A program made the translations under genes and the position numbers. The notes beneath the pieces are model-generated. The model did not search any database and was not told where the DNA came from. It saw nothing but the letters and a program-made list of their open reading frames with translations. Shown one piece after another: positions 1 to 12,231 of a DNA stretch of 44,202 nt. Source of the DNA: Phoronis australis. Lineage: Eukaryota; Phoronida; Phoronidae. Every line of letters begins with the position of its first letter. The first letter of the stretch is position 1. The stretch covers positions 432,560-476,761 of the forward strand of contig NMRA01000171.1 in the NCBI GenBank assembly GCA_002633005.1, in the 5' to 3' direction.

Positions 1-400
1 CCATGGTCACAGTTTAGAATGATGAACACCCTCAATATTGATTGGGCTGTATTCCATGACTATGAACACCATGGTCACAGTTTAGAATGATGAACACCCT
101 CAATATTGATTGGGCTGCATTCCATGACTATGAACACCATGGTCACAGTTTAGAATGATGAACACCCTCAATATTGATTGGGCTGTATTCCATGACTATG
201 AACACCATGGTCACAGTTTAGAATGATGAACACCCTCAATATTGATTGGGCTGCATTCCATGACTATGAACACCATGGTCACAGTTTAGAATGATGAACA
301 CCCTCAATATTGATTGGGCTGTATTCCATGACTATGAACAACATAGTCACACTTTAGGATGATGACCAACCCTCAATAATGGCATTCCATACATTATAAA
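1..400. repeat. 68-bp tandem satellite array, truncated by window edge
   Basis: Five near-identical 68-bp units start at 1, 69, 137, 205 and 273 (each begins CCATGGTCACAG), followed by a decayed sixth copy from 341 that dissolves near 400. Units 1, 3 and 5 read GGCTGTATTCC while units 2 and 4 read GGCTGCATTCC, so the array is built of 136-bp dimers. The array runs off the left end of the window and its full length is unknown. Confidence 0.95.
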
Positions 401-2535
401 CACTTGCAGAAAGCTAACTTGATCACATCCTTGAACATTTGTAAGGTACAATGTCTCGCCAATACTGAAGTGATCGGACAATGCATAGTTTCTTGTGGAG
501 CTACAGAAAGCAGCCCTGAATTTTAGAATCACTTCATTTTCAACAATTAGTCTACCAAGCAAAGAAATTTTTAATTGCCCAGAAAAAATTACCCCCAGCG
601 GAGAGGCTAAACACATGTCAGTTCAAACCTATTGAATGCACATCTGTTTAAAATCAGGAAGAAAAACACTACTCTGAAAGAGAAAAGGTCAAACAGACTG
701 CAGTTTCCCCGAACCCCAAAATACCTTACCTTAAGGCAATCATCAACCTTTGTGGATTTTTTTGCATTTTTTCAGATTTCGTATAAAATATTGCTGCCAT
801 CTTTATTTTCTAACTATAAAAGTTCTTTAAGCACGATATTTACATGCCACAAATGTGATTGTTTGGGACAACCTCAAGTACATGGCACATATCTTTGCGA
901 GTGATTAAGTCAAATTTTTTGATTTTTCACAATGTTTAGTAGTTTTGAAAGTTTCTTTACAATGAGTAAGTTAATTAGTGTAAAATTTTAGACACTTATG
1001 ATCTATGGCCGAGGGATTACAATGTCTCAAAATTTTTATGTTCTTTTTAACAACCGATATGTTAGCCGTCAATAATTATGAAGACTTGGATATTATTTTC
1101 AAAAGAGAACTTTGTGGCTGACATATTAGTAATGTTAGGCTCTAAATGAAAATAAGAAGTCAAGAGTCACAGTTCCCTGCGTATTGGCAATAAGTGCGGA
1201 GTTTGGAGGTGTGTGTCTAGAATCTGTACAGTGTATGTTTAGTGTTTGCAGGTCAAGAAGTGGGGTTTCAGGGCTTGAAGTCGGAATTTTGAGGTACAGC
1301 AAAGGAATCATTTCCATCCCATAATGCAAAATGATCCTGATGCAATTTAGGGACTCCGGGGACTATAAAAAATTTGAGCAGATTAGTCCATCAACAGGGC
1401 AAAAAGTCTTGCTCAGCTTAGTTAGCCAAATCTTATCTAATGTCATCACATACCAAAACCTGAAGGATGGAGCAATTTGCACTGAAAGGGCCTTTGTTTC
1501 ACACAAACTTAAGGCAGGCTAGCTGGATATTGCTGAGATCCCACAGAGTTGGTTATCATGTTTAAATACCACAGACAGCACAGATCAATAGATCTAATAC
1601 AATGTGAAAACAAACTTTAATAGTAGCTTTTTGCCTGTGAGATAATCTGGACTAGTTTGTTGTCAAAACATATTTTTGGTTTACAAGATAACTTACCATC
1701 ATAAGAAAAGATTAAAATTACCTTATGGTAATTCTGAAACAAGATGTTCAAAGCATTGTCTTTGGATGGTCACCGATTTTTTCATATGAGGATGCTTGTC
1801 CAATTTAGTTTTTGGAAATGATTCTGACTGAAACTGCAATCCAGCTTCATGTCTGCCACAAACTAACAAAGTTTAACAACTCACAATCCCATCATGGGTC
1901 ACTCACAGACCAAAGCAGTCACTCACCAACACCATATACCTATACTTCAAAACATGAAAAATAACAAAACGTGAGAATGCACACTTTCGGTGCCACTTCC
2001 TTTTATATGGCGAACATACAGTGTGGGGTACGATGTAGCGCAGATTAATCTGGACTCCACATGAGCTTTAAAAATTGTAAAACCCTGATAAGGAAGATTT
2101 CAGGTAATTTGTTGAGTCGAAACTATATTTTTATTCAAGAGTTCAAGTTTTCCTATTGACGATTGCATCAGTAGGCAAGTTTTCGCCCTGTGATGAGCAC
2201 AATTTTTTGAAAAATTATTGTAATTTAACAACGGAAGTTGATAGCAATGCACCACAATTTTGTAGAAAGGCTGTCATAGGCTACAACTACGTCACAGAGC
2301 GTAAATTTGATGAATCCTAGCTTCCGATTTTACCCGTTTGGGAAACTGGGTTTCAACTGCCGTAGGCTCACTACAATAAGCGTCCCCTCCCCGTGAAATG
2401 AATTTTTCTAAGCGTTTGTTTGAGCCAATACAGTATACAGCTTTCCACCAAGGCTAGGTGATGCAAGACATTATTATTTGTTCTTTGTTGCATTATAGTA
2501 ACTGGTCTTGGCTAATTATCATTTTATGGCCTGGT
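401..2535. other. Non-coding, no recognised feature
   Basis: AT-rich sequence with stop codons in all frames at short spacing. The few open stretches (under 90 codons) lack coding character, splice context or recognisable motifs. Confidence 0.6.
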
Positions 2536-2752
2536 CATCCATTCAGCCCAAAGTAGTTCCAGAGGTGGCTTATCAGCCAATTATTCACGCATGCTGACTC
2601 ACAATAGAAGCCTGATGAGAGTGAAGGTGGATAAATGCGGTGTNCATCCATTCAGCCAAAAGTAGTTCCAGAGGTGGCTTATCAGCCAATTATTCACGCA
2701 TGCTGACTCACAATAGAAGCCTGATAAGAGTGAAGGTGGATAAATGCGGTGT
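2536..2752. repeat. 108-bp direct duplication across a 1-N gap (probable assembly artefact)
   Basis: Bases 2536-2643 and 2645-2752 are the same 108-bp sequence with about two substitutions, separated only by the N at 2644. Both copies end GCGGTGT and the unique sequence resumes after the second. This is what two overlapping contig ends, left unmerged and joined by a token N, would look like. A true tandem duplication with the gap exactly at the junction is less likely. Confidence 0.85.
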
Positions 2753-4292
2753 TCCTACAGTTTCTTGTTTTAGTGGATGTGTTCACGACATGGTCCGTAA
2801 CTGAGAGCGCATCTCGCGTACGAGACTAACGCAATGCAGACGGATTTGAAAAAACTGATGTCTGACAACTACAAAGGAATATGAAATGAGCATTTACTCT
2901 ATTCAGTATGATAGAACAGAAGGCTTGCAAGAAAGCAAAACAAAAATGGGGGTATATTCACTGCAGGTGGCGACCTCTTTTTTAAACTTATGAACTATCT
3001 ATTTCAAAATGGGTCACATTTTGAGGAACGCTCAAGCTAAAATGCCTAATTTTCGCTTCAAATACAAATGTAACATCCAGATGAACACCCATGCAACTCT
3101 TCAGTGGCAGACCACAGACTATAATTGGATCGATAGCTTTAGTGCACTCACTAATCCTGGTCTTTTAAGCATCCTAAAATTAGTACCATTGTAAATTTAA
3201 TCTGGTTTAAATCATCTTTTGCATTATGTTTTAATACTTGTGGTGGCAGGAAAGAATGTTGGTCCACCAACTTAAATCCAGTAGTGCAAAAGGCCCTCAA
3301 GCCAGCTGACTTGTACAAAGGATGTTATTGATTAATTCTCAAGCTAATGCACAACCCAGTGTAAGATGTTGATGTTTCCACAAACAATCCTGAAGGAGGT
3401 ACTTTGTAAGGAATTGTGAACACTAACAGTCTACCTAAACAAAACAGGAAAAGTGATATCAAAATCTTTGGAATAATTCATTACATATTAATGTCACCTA
3501 TTTACAAAAGTACAAACAAGTAATTATGGGTGGAAAAATGAAAATTAATTTTCTTTAATTTTTTAAACAAATAACTGCAGTATTGGAAAGTTTACTTCAC
3601 CCTTCAATTTTTAGCCGCGGGGTTGATTGAATGCAATCACGCTTTTAATTGATCTCAACCTGTGAAATGGTGAGTCACCACTGTTTCATCTCCCATCGAA
3701 CTCTGAAAATTACCATTTCTATAGAAATTACAACCTATCAAAGAATTATTTACAAAGAATATGATGCAACTGATGAAATCCATAATATTCATATACCAAG
3801 AATTCCCAAGCCTCTAATTATCTACATGTTACCAACCAGTAGCATTGGGCAGTAATAAATCTCCTAAACTGATCAATAAATTAACACACCACAAACTTCA
3901 CAAGACACATCCACTGTACAAACATGCAGTGCCCTGTGGTGTCATATTTTCATTGTGAAGCAAAGAAAAAGACAAAGACCAAATATCTATAACTTTTAAA
4001 CCTACTAAGTCTTACACACCTTGAACATTTCCAAATGACAGCTAATTGAAATAGAGCAAAAATGCCCTTTAGCACCACAGCAGGGCTTGACACTAACTTT
4101 TTCATTAACTTGTCTATCAGGCAATTCACTGGCCAGAGGGTAAAACCTGTTTGGCCAAAGTATTGAGTTGTAAAGCCTTCAAGTCAACAATCACCTTAGT
4201 AGACATTTGCAAGTTGTGTTGTGTGCCATCAAATCTGGATATCATGAGTTAACGCCCTGGGCGCTTAAATTGGGAACCCCCGAGACAGGGTG

Positions 4293-4377
4293 GTGGGCAA
4301 TTACCCAACCAGTAGGCGCTTAATCCGAAAATTGGCAAAAGTCAGTAGTGGGCGATTACCCAAACAGTGGCCGCTTA
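4293..4377 (+). repeat. Pair of diverged 30-bp direct repeats
   Basis: GTGGGCAATTACCCAACCAG at 4293 and GTGGGCGATTACCCAAACAG at 4348 each continue into a GGC/GCCGCTTA tail, giving two 30-bp copies with a 55-bp period. A partial third GGGCGCTTAA sits just upstream at 4259. Probably a piece of an unclassified repetitive element. Confidence 0.6.
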
Positions 4378-4450
4378 CGTTTAAATTTTAGACAAACTAC
4401 AGTCTTCCTAAAAAGGCAATTTCACAAGTTTTGTCGCCGCATGTTTTTGA

Positions 4451-5282
4451 CCAGATCAAGTGATTTAGATGAATTTCTCACTGTGAGTTAGTTATCATGT
4501 GACAAAATCTCTGGCTTTGTCATTAATAACACGCACTCCTCAACTGCTTAGTAATAAACGAAAAATTTCATTCAAAGGGAACTCCCGAAAATTCGGCATA
4601 ATGTTGAGGTGTAAATAGCCCGTTGCACCCGCAGTTATGACTTTTTTGCCCTCTAGATTCTACACCTGCCAATACACTCGGCGGGCGTGCGGGCGCCGGC
4701 TGGATAATACTCTGCTTCCCACCATTTCGCACACGTTGTTGCTGTTTCTGTCAATTCAGTGTTCACTGTACAATTTTAAAGTTAAACATGTTTCTAAATG
4801 AGAATGAAAGTAGCAATTGGCCATCAGATCCCTAATGCGATACAGCGTAGCGACATCTTGTGTTTAGNCCAGACCAAGTGATTTAGATGAATTTCTCACT
4901 GTGAGTTAGTTATCATGTGACAAAATCTCTGGCTTTGTCATTAATAATACGCACTCCTCAACTGCTTAGTAATAAACGAAAAATTTCATTCAAAGGGAGC
5001 TCCCGAAAATTCGGCATAATGTTGAGGTGTAAATAGCCCGTTGCACCCGCAGTTATGACTTTTTTGCCCTCTAGATTCTACACCTGCCAATACACTCGGC
5101 GGGCGTGCGGGCGGCTGGATAATACTCTGCTTCCCACCATTTCGCACACGTTGTTGCTGTTTCTGTCAACTCAGTGTTCACTGTACAATTTTAAAGTTAA
5201 ACATGTTTCTAAATGAGAATGAAAGTAGCAATTGGCCATCAGATCCCTAATGCGGTACAGCGTAGCGACATCTTGTGTTTAG
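4451..5282. repeat. 415-bp direct duplication across a 1-N gap (probable assembly artefact)
   Basis: Bases 4451-4867 (417 bp) recur at 4869-5282 (414 bp) with scattered substitutions and one 3-bp deletion (GGGCGCCGGCTGG versus GGGCGGCTGG). The single N at 4868 is exactly the junction and both copies end in TTGTGTTTAG. The divergence resembles two haplotypes of one locus, so the duplication most likely comes from unmerged contig ends. Confidence 0.85.
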
Positions 5283-7253
5283 TACGATGAAGCTTTAAAG
5301 TCAGTAGGACAGTGGAATGTTAGTGCGATCTGGAGAGAAAGGTGACAATTTGGTACGGTAGATTATCACGCTGATTTAAAATGTGTTCCGACTACAAACT
5401 AGTCAGGACTAACTACAAAGCGAAAGCAGCTTAAGCAAGTGAGTAAACAGACAGTAGATGAGAAATGACATAAGACCCATGTCTCCACAATAACAACTAA
5501 CACACCACATTATAACAGCAAATTGATTTGGGGTCATAAAAACAAAGTCACCTGCCATTGGTCAAGGATGACTCACAAATAGAGAAACCCATCTTAAGGC
5601 CTTTTCATACCCACTTAACTCCTATCTAAGCAGAGCGTCGACCTTAACTGCGAAATTAACTTAAACCGTTCACACTGGCTACAGAAGTTAAGGAACATCG
5701 AAGTAAACGGCAGGTGACGCTGTTGTCATCGAAGTATTTGCAAGGTAACGCTAAGATTTTTTTAATGTGATAATTTGGAAACATTTACGTATAATAAATT
5801 TCACATTAATTCTCGATGGATTCACTTCCACATAATAGACAGACTTCATATCAACATATGATCACATTATATCACCATATTTGAACGGAATGCCCATCGG
5901 CAAAACGCTAACAGAATTTATACAGCCATGACATCAAGGTCTTGAAAAAGTGCCAGGGTTTTTGCAAACACCGTCAAATACAAATCCCCGCAATCAAACC
6001 AAATGATTATTCAGGTTATTGAAGCCTCCTATCTGTCTGTTCCAAAATTTCATTTTAAAATGCCGTTGACTTAATGCCCCCCTCCTGATTTTTAGATTTT
6101 CAATTTATTTTCAAGGCATTAACCAGTACATGTGCAGTGGATCAATAATTCGTGAACAGTGTATAAACAGAAACAACCAAGCAACAATACTATTAACAGA
6201 TTTTCAACATGAATCATTTATTTGACTGTGTTATTAACGATGTAGCCAGTCTGTGAGACCAGTCTGTGAGACGAGCATTATTACGTAGTTGTCATGTCCC
6301 CACCCAGCGGGTTGAGTTTCAGCGGATTGCCACGATTAGGAACTCAGGTTACAGCCAAGTGGTTATCAGTTTGACAGTGATAGCAAGGGGAGACTAAAGT
6401 TGGGGAAGCAATCTTTACAAACTTAAGCAGTTCTAATTGTCTGTGTTCATCTGATAAGCTCAACTAATCAAATAATTATGTTATAACTAGTAATTATGCC
6501 TGGTGTTAACTGATTTAAAAAATACTACTTGCAAACGACTTTCAACAAATGCTGTGAAGAAGATGCCTTTTTATGAACATTATCACCAAAACACTTCAAA
6601 TGGAGAAAACAGTTGGCTTTCAAAATCTCCAGCTGATTCAGTAATGTGTTGCTGTAATCTCTGAAGGGCTTAACCACAGCATATTATGGTCGATACAATA
6701 AGTTTGTTTGCCAAGTTTAATGGAGCATGATATAGATCAGATGGTGATATTGGAAGGTTTTCCCAGTAAAGAGGAATGGTACCTAATATTATCCTATTCA
6801 CCAACAACCAAATATGGTTGCACTTTCACCAGAAATGAAAACGCCAATAATGTAAATGATTGCAAGGGTCAGTTCTCTGGTGCTTTTTGTTCATGGCAGT
6901 TTGAGCAACCGAAATACTGATGGCATTTGTAGCCAAGCTCACTTCAACTGACACAAACGGCCGATGGGATCATTTTCCTGCAGGGAAACTTGTTATATTA
7001 GTATGGAAAGTTTCCCTGATATGACTTTCACAGTAGTTGGAGGTGTGACAAAACAATGGGCATCTTTAAATCCATTATGAGACCCTTAAAGTTATGTAGG
7101 AACTCAATTGAAAGGCCGGCATACATATACAAAGCTATAGATTTTAACTCTAGTCAGAAAAGAATAAATTTCTGAAATCTGTTACTAATTGGGTTAAGCC
7201 TTTTTAAAAAACTAAGCATTAAATGTTCAAGGTGAAATCTCAGAGATGGAGTT
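5283..7253. other. Non-coding, no recognised gene
   Basis: No coding or RNA feature was recognised. A short tandem repeat, two copies of a CCAGTCTGTGAGA unit, lies at about 6247-6273. The remainder is ordinary AT-rich intergenic or intronic sequence. Confidence 0.5.
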
Positions 7254-7563
7254 ATAGTTTTCTAAAATATCATTTCGTTTTCGTTACAAGCAACATTAAA
7301 AACTTTTCATTACTTCATAATGGTTCCATTTTCATAGGCCCTCATGCAAAAGTGGAACACGTCAAAAACAATTCCTAATCTGGTTTGGAGAACAGTGCAG
7401 ACAGCTTAGTGTCTGAAAGTCTAATATGAATCCCATCGGCCGTTTTCGAGATATACAATTTTATCCAATTTTGGACATTTTTAGGGTCCTACATGACATT
7501 ATTTGATTTACTGAGGTGTTAATGTTATATTTACTGCACACTTTGTATGGTTAAATCCAGGTC
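7254..7563 (+). repeat. Dispersed repeat family, copy A
   Basis: This stretch is collinear with 35111-35417 in the same orientation. Shared blocks occur in the same order: TTTTCTAAAATATCATTTCG, an ATAG-CTCATG block, GAGATAT, TAGNGTCCT, TTAATGTTATATTTAC and GTATGGTTAAATCCAGGT. Overall divergence is high, so it is an old interspersed family. No open frame or terminal repeats were seen. Confidence 0.75.
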
Positions 7564-10500
7564 ACAATTGCTTTTTTGTTAGGTAAAATTAGTCCTATTT
7601 GTAGAAACACGTGCATTCAGGTAGGAGAAAGAATCTTACAAAAACGCAAAGGCACGCAAGAATTCTAGATTACAACTGAAGCACAAGATCACAACAGTTT
7701 TGCCTGAAGTCTACTGAACACAACTGTGCCTTTTACACTTGGTTTTGTCAGGTTTTAAAAAGAGGAGACTTTATTGATTAGCACCACCCGGTGGACATTG
7801 TTTCCCATTGGATCGTGTAAAATTCAAACCATACACGTGGAATGCAGAGCCATTCACAAAGGTCACACAACATGATAGAGACCACTTCTGGAGAGCTCAG
7901 GTCACAGCCTTTTGACCACATGGAACAACATTAAGTGCAGATTGTGAGACAGGTTAAAGCCCTTACTTCCATTCCACCCAAGAAGTGAACTACTAGTATT
8001 GACTTAGACAGCTTATCGCTGTAAAACTGGTCTCACATGAGAAGTGACATCAGGGTTTGAAATGAACTTCCTTGAAACGGTGTTCAGTGTACTATAAAAT
8101 GATATACCATGAGAGGCCAACTTGTAGAACCAAGTCTCAAGCAATAACTACAACTACCTGTCGGTTCTTTTGAAGCACTAAAATCACCTCCAATTTGGCT
8201 ATAAGGAACAATCTGAGACCAATTTCGTGATAGTATATGTAAGTGGTCTAAAGTAAAAGTTGTTTTTTGTGATGGAAGGCAGGTTTGTCGCCACTTAAAT
8301 TATGTCTGTAACACCACTAATCTGTAACTATATTCTAGTCAAATTATCAACAACCATATCGTTTCAAAGATGAGTCAACTATGTATACCCGACTCTTATT
8401 TCATTACCAAAACTTCCAGTTGGTTTCAACTTTCTAGTCCATACATTACTGCGGTTTCCAAATGAGCCTAAATCTAGACATCAATCAAGTCCATTGTTTC
8501 TAAGTGTTAAAGTAAAAATGATCCTAACCTCACTTCCAGATGCCAAACAGTTTGAAAATCACCAGTTTATTCTATGATACATATCAATTTATTTTAGCCA
8601 TACAAATTCACTTACAGTACCAGAGGAACATGGATGTAAACTGCGAAGTTATTTCAGACAGGCTTGAGTAGTTAACAGACCTCAAAGTTATAAGCTTTTT
8701 TGATGATGCGGAGTTATTGAAGTAATCGCAAAACAGTGGTCCAAAAACATGCAGTACAAGTATAATCTAAAAATTTGGAAGAACTTTGTATACGGTTAGA
8801 TAGTAAATTCAATAAGTGCTTATAATGAGGTAGAATGATGAATATTTGAAAAAAATCAAACGTCACAACACTGCAGCTGTTATTGACAGTCATCTGTTGA
8901 TAATTCAAAGATAACTATTGTATTCATACTGACTGACCGTCACTCTCCAAAACATCGACACTGACGCAAAAGACCCTTACATTTTTACATTTACTATAAA
9001 TACAATTAATTGTTCTGTTGCATCCACTTATTACAAATAAAAGTTCACAGACGGACAAGATTAGTAGTGGCCCAGAAAACTTGAAACTGAACAGAAAGCA
9101 GGGGCTCAGTAACTCCTTTCTGCTTTCCGTTTTATCAGCACTAACAACCACATACACTGTATGTATGGAGTACAAGTATCAGGTGGTATTCCATCGCCTT
9201 AGTGTAATGGGATCTTCTTGGACTGAATAATTCAGACAGCAGATACTTGATATCCAGGCAAGTAGCTGTGGCTAAAAATAGTGAACATTGTTGAAGCTTT
9301 TGGTTGAAAATATGCTACAGTGTGAGTACACAATGAATATCTTGTCACTTGTTAACGTACAGATCCAAATCAATTCTGTTCTACTGAAGGTTGTGACAAG
9401 CATCCGTTGAGAAAATACAGATAAATTCAAAGAATTTAAATCTTCTCGAAATGAAGCCATATTTCAAATTCAGATGAGAATGTTCCAGTTCTATTGAATA
9501 ATAGTGGTCCACTTTTTCCTATTTGTTTCTTTGGAAAACCAGGGTTTGCGAAATAAACCGAGTAGCCATATTTAGCATTTGAGCAACTGCCGGCGTGCGA
9601 ATTTAATTAACCTGAATCTGTTGGATTCCGTTTCTATTCCCATTAGAAGGGAATTTCACCTGATTACGGGGAATGCTGAAGTTCTCACTGATAACTGTGA
9701 TCATCAACTCCTAACTTAATGACACAACCCTTTCATTAAATATTTGGAATTAATTTACAGCATTTCGCTAAAATTTTGATTTCTATAGGATGACAATTGA
9801 CTTATTGAAATTAGTATTTGAAACAATTCTTATGTCAAACAAAAGTTTGTTTTAAAAGTGCCCTGGGGTTAGAGTTCAGCAAAAGAATAGAATGCATCAA
9901 ATAAACAATATTCCAAAGATTCGTCAATTCACTAAAATTTGCACATTTTGGCGGCACTGCAAAAAATGATTGCATTGCATTGTGGTTTGGGATACAATGG
10001 CTTGCTTGAGCGTCAACTTTAACAACGTAAATGTGAAAGCGTGCTTTTCCAAACATGCAGAACCAAAGTAGTTTGGACACAACACCTCATTACCAAGCAT
10101 AATGACAAATTGGTGCAAGTAGTGAATCGATCAGTGACTTAAATTCTGCTACTGCAGCAGTCAATTTACTGCTGTGAACCGAGCGTTCAGATTACGCCTC
10201 GGGACTAAATTATACGACAGTTGGTAATCCCCTGTTTTCACGAGGAGTAATATTACAACCAGACCTAAACTTTCCTCCAGTAACAAAGGCCCAGTGACTG
10301 CCTGGATTCAACTGTTACGTGAGTACAAGCTATTAGACGAACCAAATCACAAATGCATTCACTTAATTATATGAAGTATTGAAATACATATAGTTAATGG
10401 AAACCAGCAAATATTAGATTGAAAATACTGAATGGTAATTGGTTCTACTCAATGCTTTGAAAATCGATGTGGTATGTTCAAGCAGTTCACATTTTCAAAC

Positions 10501-10784
10501 AGAAGAAAACACCGGATGCCAGGTGAAATGGATCAGGATCCGTGTTTTTTTCATCATCACCTTAATCCAACTGAAATTGATAAGATTCTCACTCTTTTAC
10601 CCAGCACCACCTGACATCAGCTTTGAGGAGCAGCTTTCAAAATGAACCTCAGGCAGACCAGACCCAACTACGCTATTTTTTGGCCTCAACAAGCCCATCA
10701 CTAGTTGATGTCTTTTTTCCAGAAAATGAGAACAGAACACAAGGCATAACTCTTCAGCGTTTTACATATAAAAATGTTACTTAC
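7564..10784. other. Presumed TMEM132 intron or flank; no supported exon
   Basis: This stretch lies 3' of the last confident TMEM132 exon on the minus strand and should contain or lead to its later exons. None with family similarity was found. One 72-nt candidate (10601-10672, minus) keeps phase but has a poor acceptor and is treated as a finding only. Confidence 0.45.
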
Positions 10785-10934
10785 CTGGGTGATTTGGTAT
10801 ATTTTCTAGCATTGGTAACGTACGCTGTTACCATGGCAAGACGCTGCTTGTGGTTGACATCCAGGGTAATCTGCCATTGTTTGGGGTCAACTGGCCTAGC
10901 ATCAAGCACACGTAAACCAAACTTTGTTTTGATC
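10785..10934 (-). CDS. TMEM132-family gene, coding exon 3
   Basis: A 150-nt exon enters and leaves in phase 2. The acceptor is TTTTCTGTGTTAG followed by the exon base G at 10934; the donor is CCCAG/GTAAGT with the exon ending at 10785. Joined to exon 2 it reads FVVR then IKTKFGLRVLDARPVDPKQW and continues to KYTKSP (residues about 272-320). This matches the TMEM132 segment following the 'FPVSI...LRAKVKKGVNIIGVRAS' region, with the same spacing of the basic stretch, the Gly-hydrophobic run and the Trp. The frame stays open upstream of the acceptor (about 21 more codons), but joining there would break phase, so I place the boundary at 10934. TMEM132 proteins are single-pass neural surface proteins with cohesin-like and Ig-like extracellular domains. 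The family assignment rests on remembered motifs, not a search. Confidence 0.75.
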
Positions 10935-11477
10935 CTAACACAGAAAAGTGTATCCAAGTCAGAGCGAGAATCTGGCACTAGATAGAAAAGACCTGGCAAT
11001 CATTTATTGGAAGTATTGTGAAACGTGTTTTCAAAAACATTTCAGTGTGTAGAAACCCTGATTTCCATTTTCCAAAACAAAGAAATTCGTTTTTAATTAG
11101 CAATTAACAAATTCCATTTCTTACTGTTAAAATTTGTAACTAAGTAAGTTCTGCTACGATTTCAAAGAGATAAACCAAATGGAATTGTCTTACTTTTCCA
11201 GCTGAATTATGCAGCAGACTACACATAACTTGCTCCATGATTATTATCTGTAGTTTTATCAAAACTGCAAAAAGAATGCTCACGAGCTTAACCTTCAGCA
11301 AGAATGAACTGCTGTAAAACCACCAGTGGTCAGTTTCGGGTTGGATTAGTGGAATTTGATGAATTATACTCTTAATTTTTCTTAATACAAAAAGAAAAAA
11401 ATTACAATTGTCATATCTAATACCTGGGCTTCGGTCGCACCTATCATTTGTATGTGTGTTGATTCTAAGTCACTCAC
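10935..11477 (-). other. TMEM132 intron 2
   Basis: A 543-bp intron bounded by a strong donor (CAG/GTGAGTG at 11477) and a pyrimidine-rich acceptor ending TTAG at 10935. No other feature was recognised in it. Confidence 0.7.
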
Positions 11478-12231
11478 CTGACAACAAAATGCTGTAGGTC
11501 TGACTCTGCCTGCAGCTTGACAGGAATACTGAAGCGAGACTCTGGGAAGACATGTTTTGTCGGAACGTCTATCAGAATATGCTGGTCTTCTCGGATCTCA
11601 CGGTACTCCTTCACCAGTCCCTCACTGACCAATGACACGCTGCCTAAGTATTGTCTACTATGTGACTTCCGCGGCCAAACGAGGTTTGAATTTTCAGAAC
11701 ATTCAAACGCGTGGTTTACAGGATACACACGAAAGTGTAAGCTAGCTTTTGGTTTATTCCACCAATAAGGGGGGAGATGAACGGTCGACAAACAGGTGTT
11801 GTCATGATTGCTAAGTATACAAGTAGCGCTAGCAACCAACTTGTCTCTTTGTACATCCATGCGAAAACACCACTGATGAAGTTGTTGGTAAGGTGGAGTC
11901 CGCTTGTTGTTTTTTCCTACATTCACAATTGACAGATGACAGAGAGTTGAGACCGTGGGATCTCTACTGCTGATGACAGAAGATATCACATGAGCGCTGA
12001 AATCATATTGTCCCAGACGATAACTTGAAGTGGACTGGGAATGGTTGCCACTTATGACATCACGGGAGAAGAAGGGACCAAGGCGGGCTTCCAAAACACT
12101 GCTGTCCTGAGACCGCGGGATGTAGACTACATGGCTGGCTTTAAGCGGATTGGACAACTTGTCAGAAAGGGGTCGAAGGAAGTACCCCCTACCGGGGGAC
12201 TCAAACCTAACATCTAAACTCCATGTTGAAT
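11478..12231 (-). CDS. TMEM132-family gene, large coding exon 2 (extracellular N-terminal domain)
   Basis: A 754-nt exon. The acceptor is TTTCCTTTATGTTTCAG before 12231; the donor is GTCAG/GTGAGTG after 11478; it enters in phase 1 and leaves in phase 2. It encodes residues 20-271. Features typical of TMEM132 N-termini are visible: LDVRFESPGRGYFLRP near the start (family 'LPVRYQVLNAESVFFLKEA'), VLEARLGPFFSRD (family 'LNASYGPFSVEQ'), ASLHFRVYPVN (family 'VELYYTVHP'), LGSVSLVSEG, and HILIDVPTKHVFPESRFSIP-VKL (family '[22 protein letters not shown]'). An N-glycosylation sequon (NHS) is present. The vertebrate genes also carry this region in one large second exon. Which TMEM132 paralogue it corresponds to cannot be said; a single pro-orthologue is likely in an invertebrate. 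Confidence 0.82.

Noticed and set aside
10935-10999. Extension of TMEM132 exon 3 upstream (reading SRSDLDTLFCVR)
   Set aside because: Acceptors there give the wrong phase and a stop. The TGTGTTAG acceptor at 10935 restores frame, and its product matches the family without a duplicated segment.
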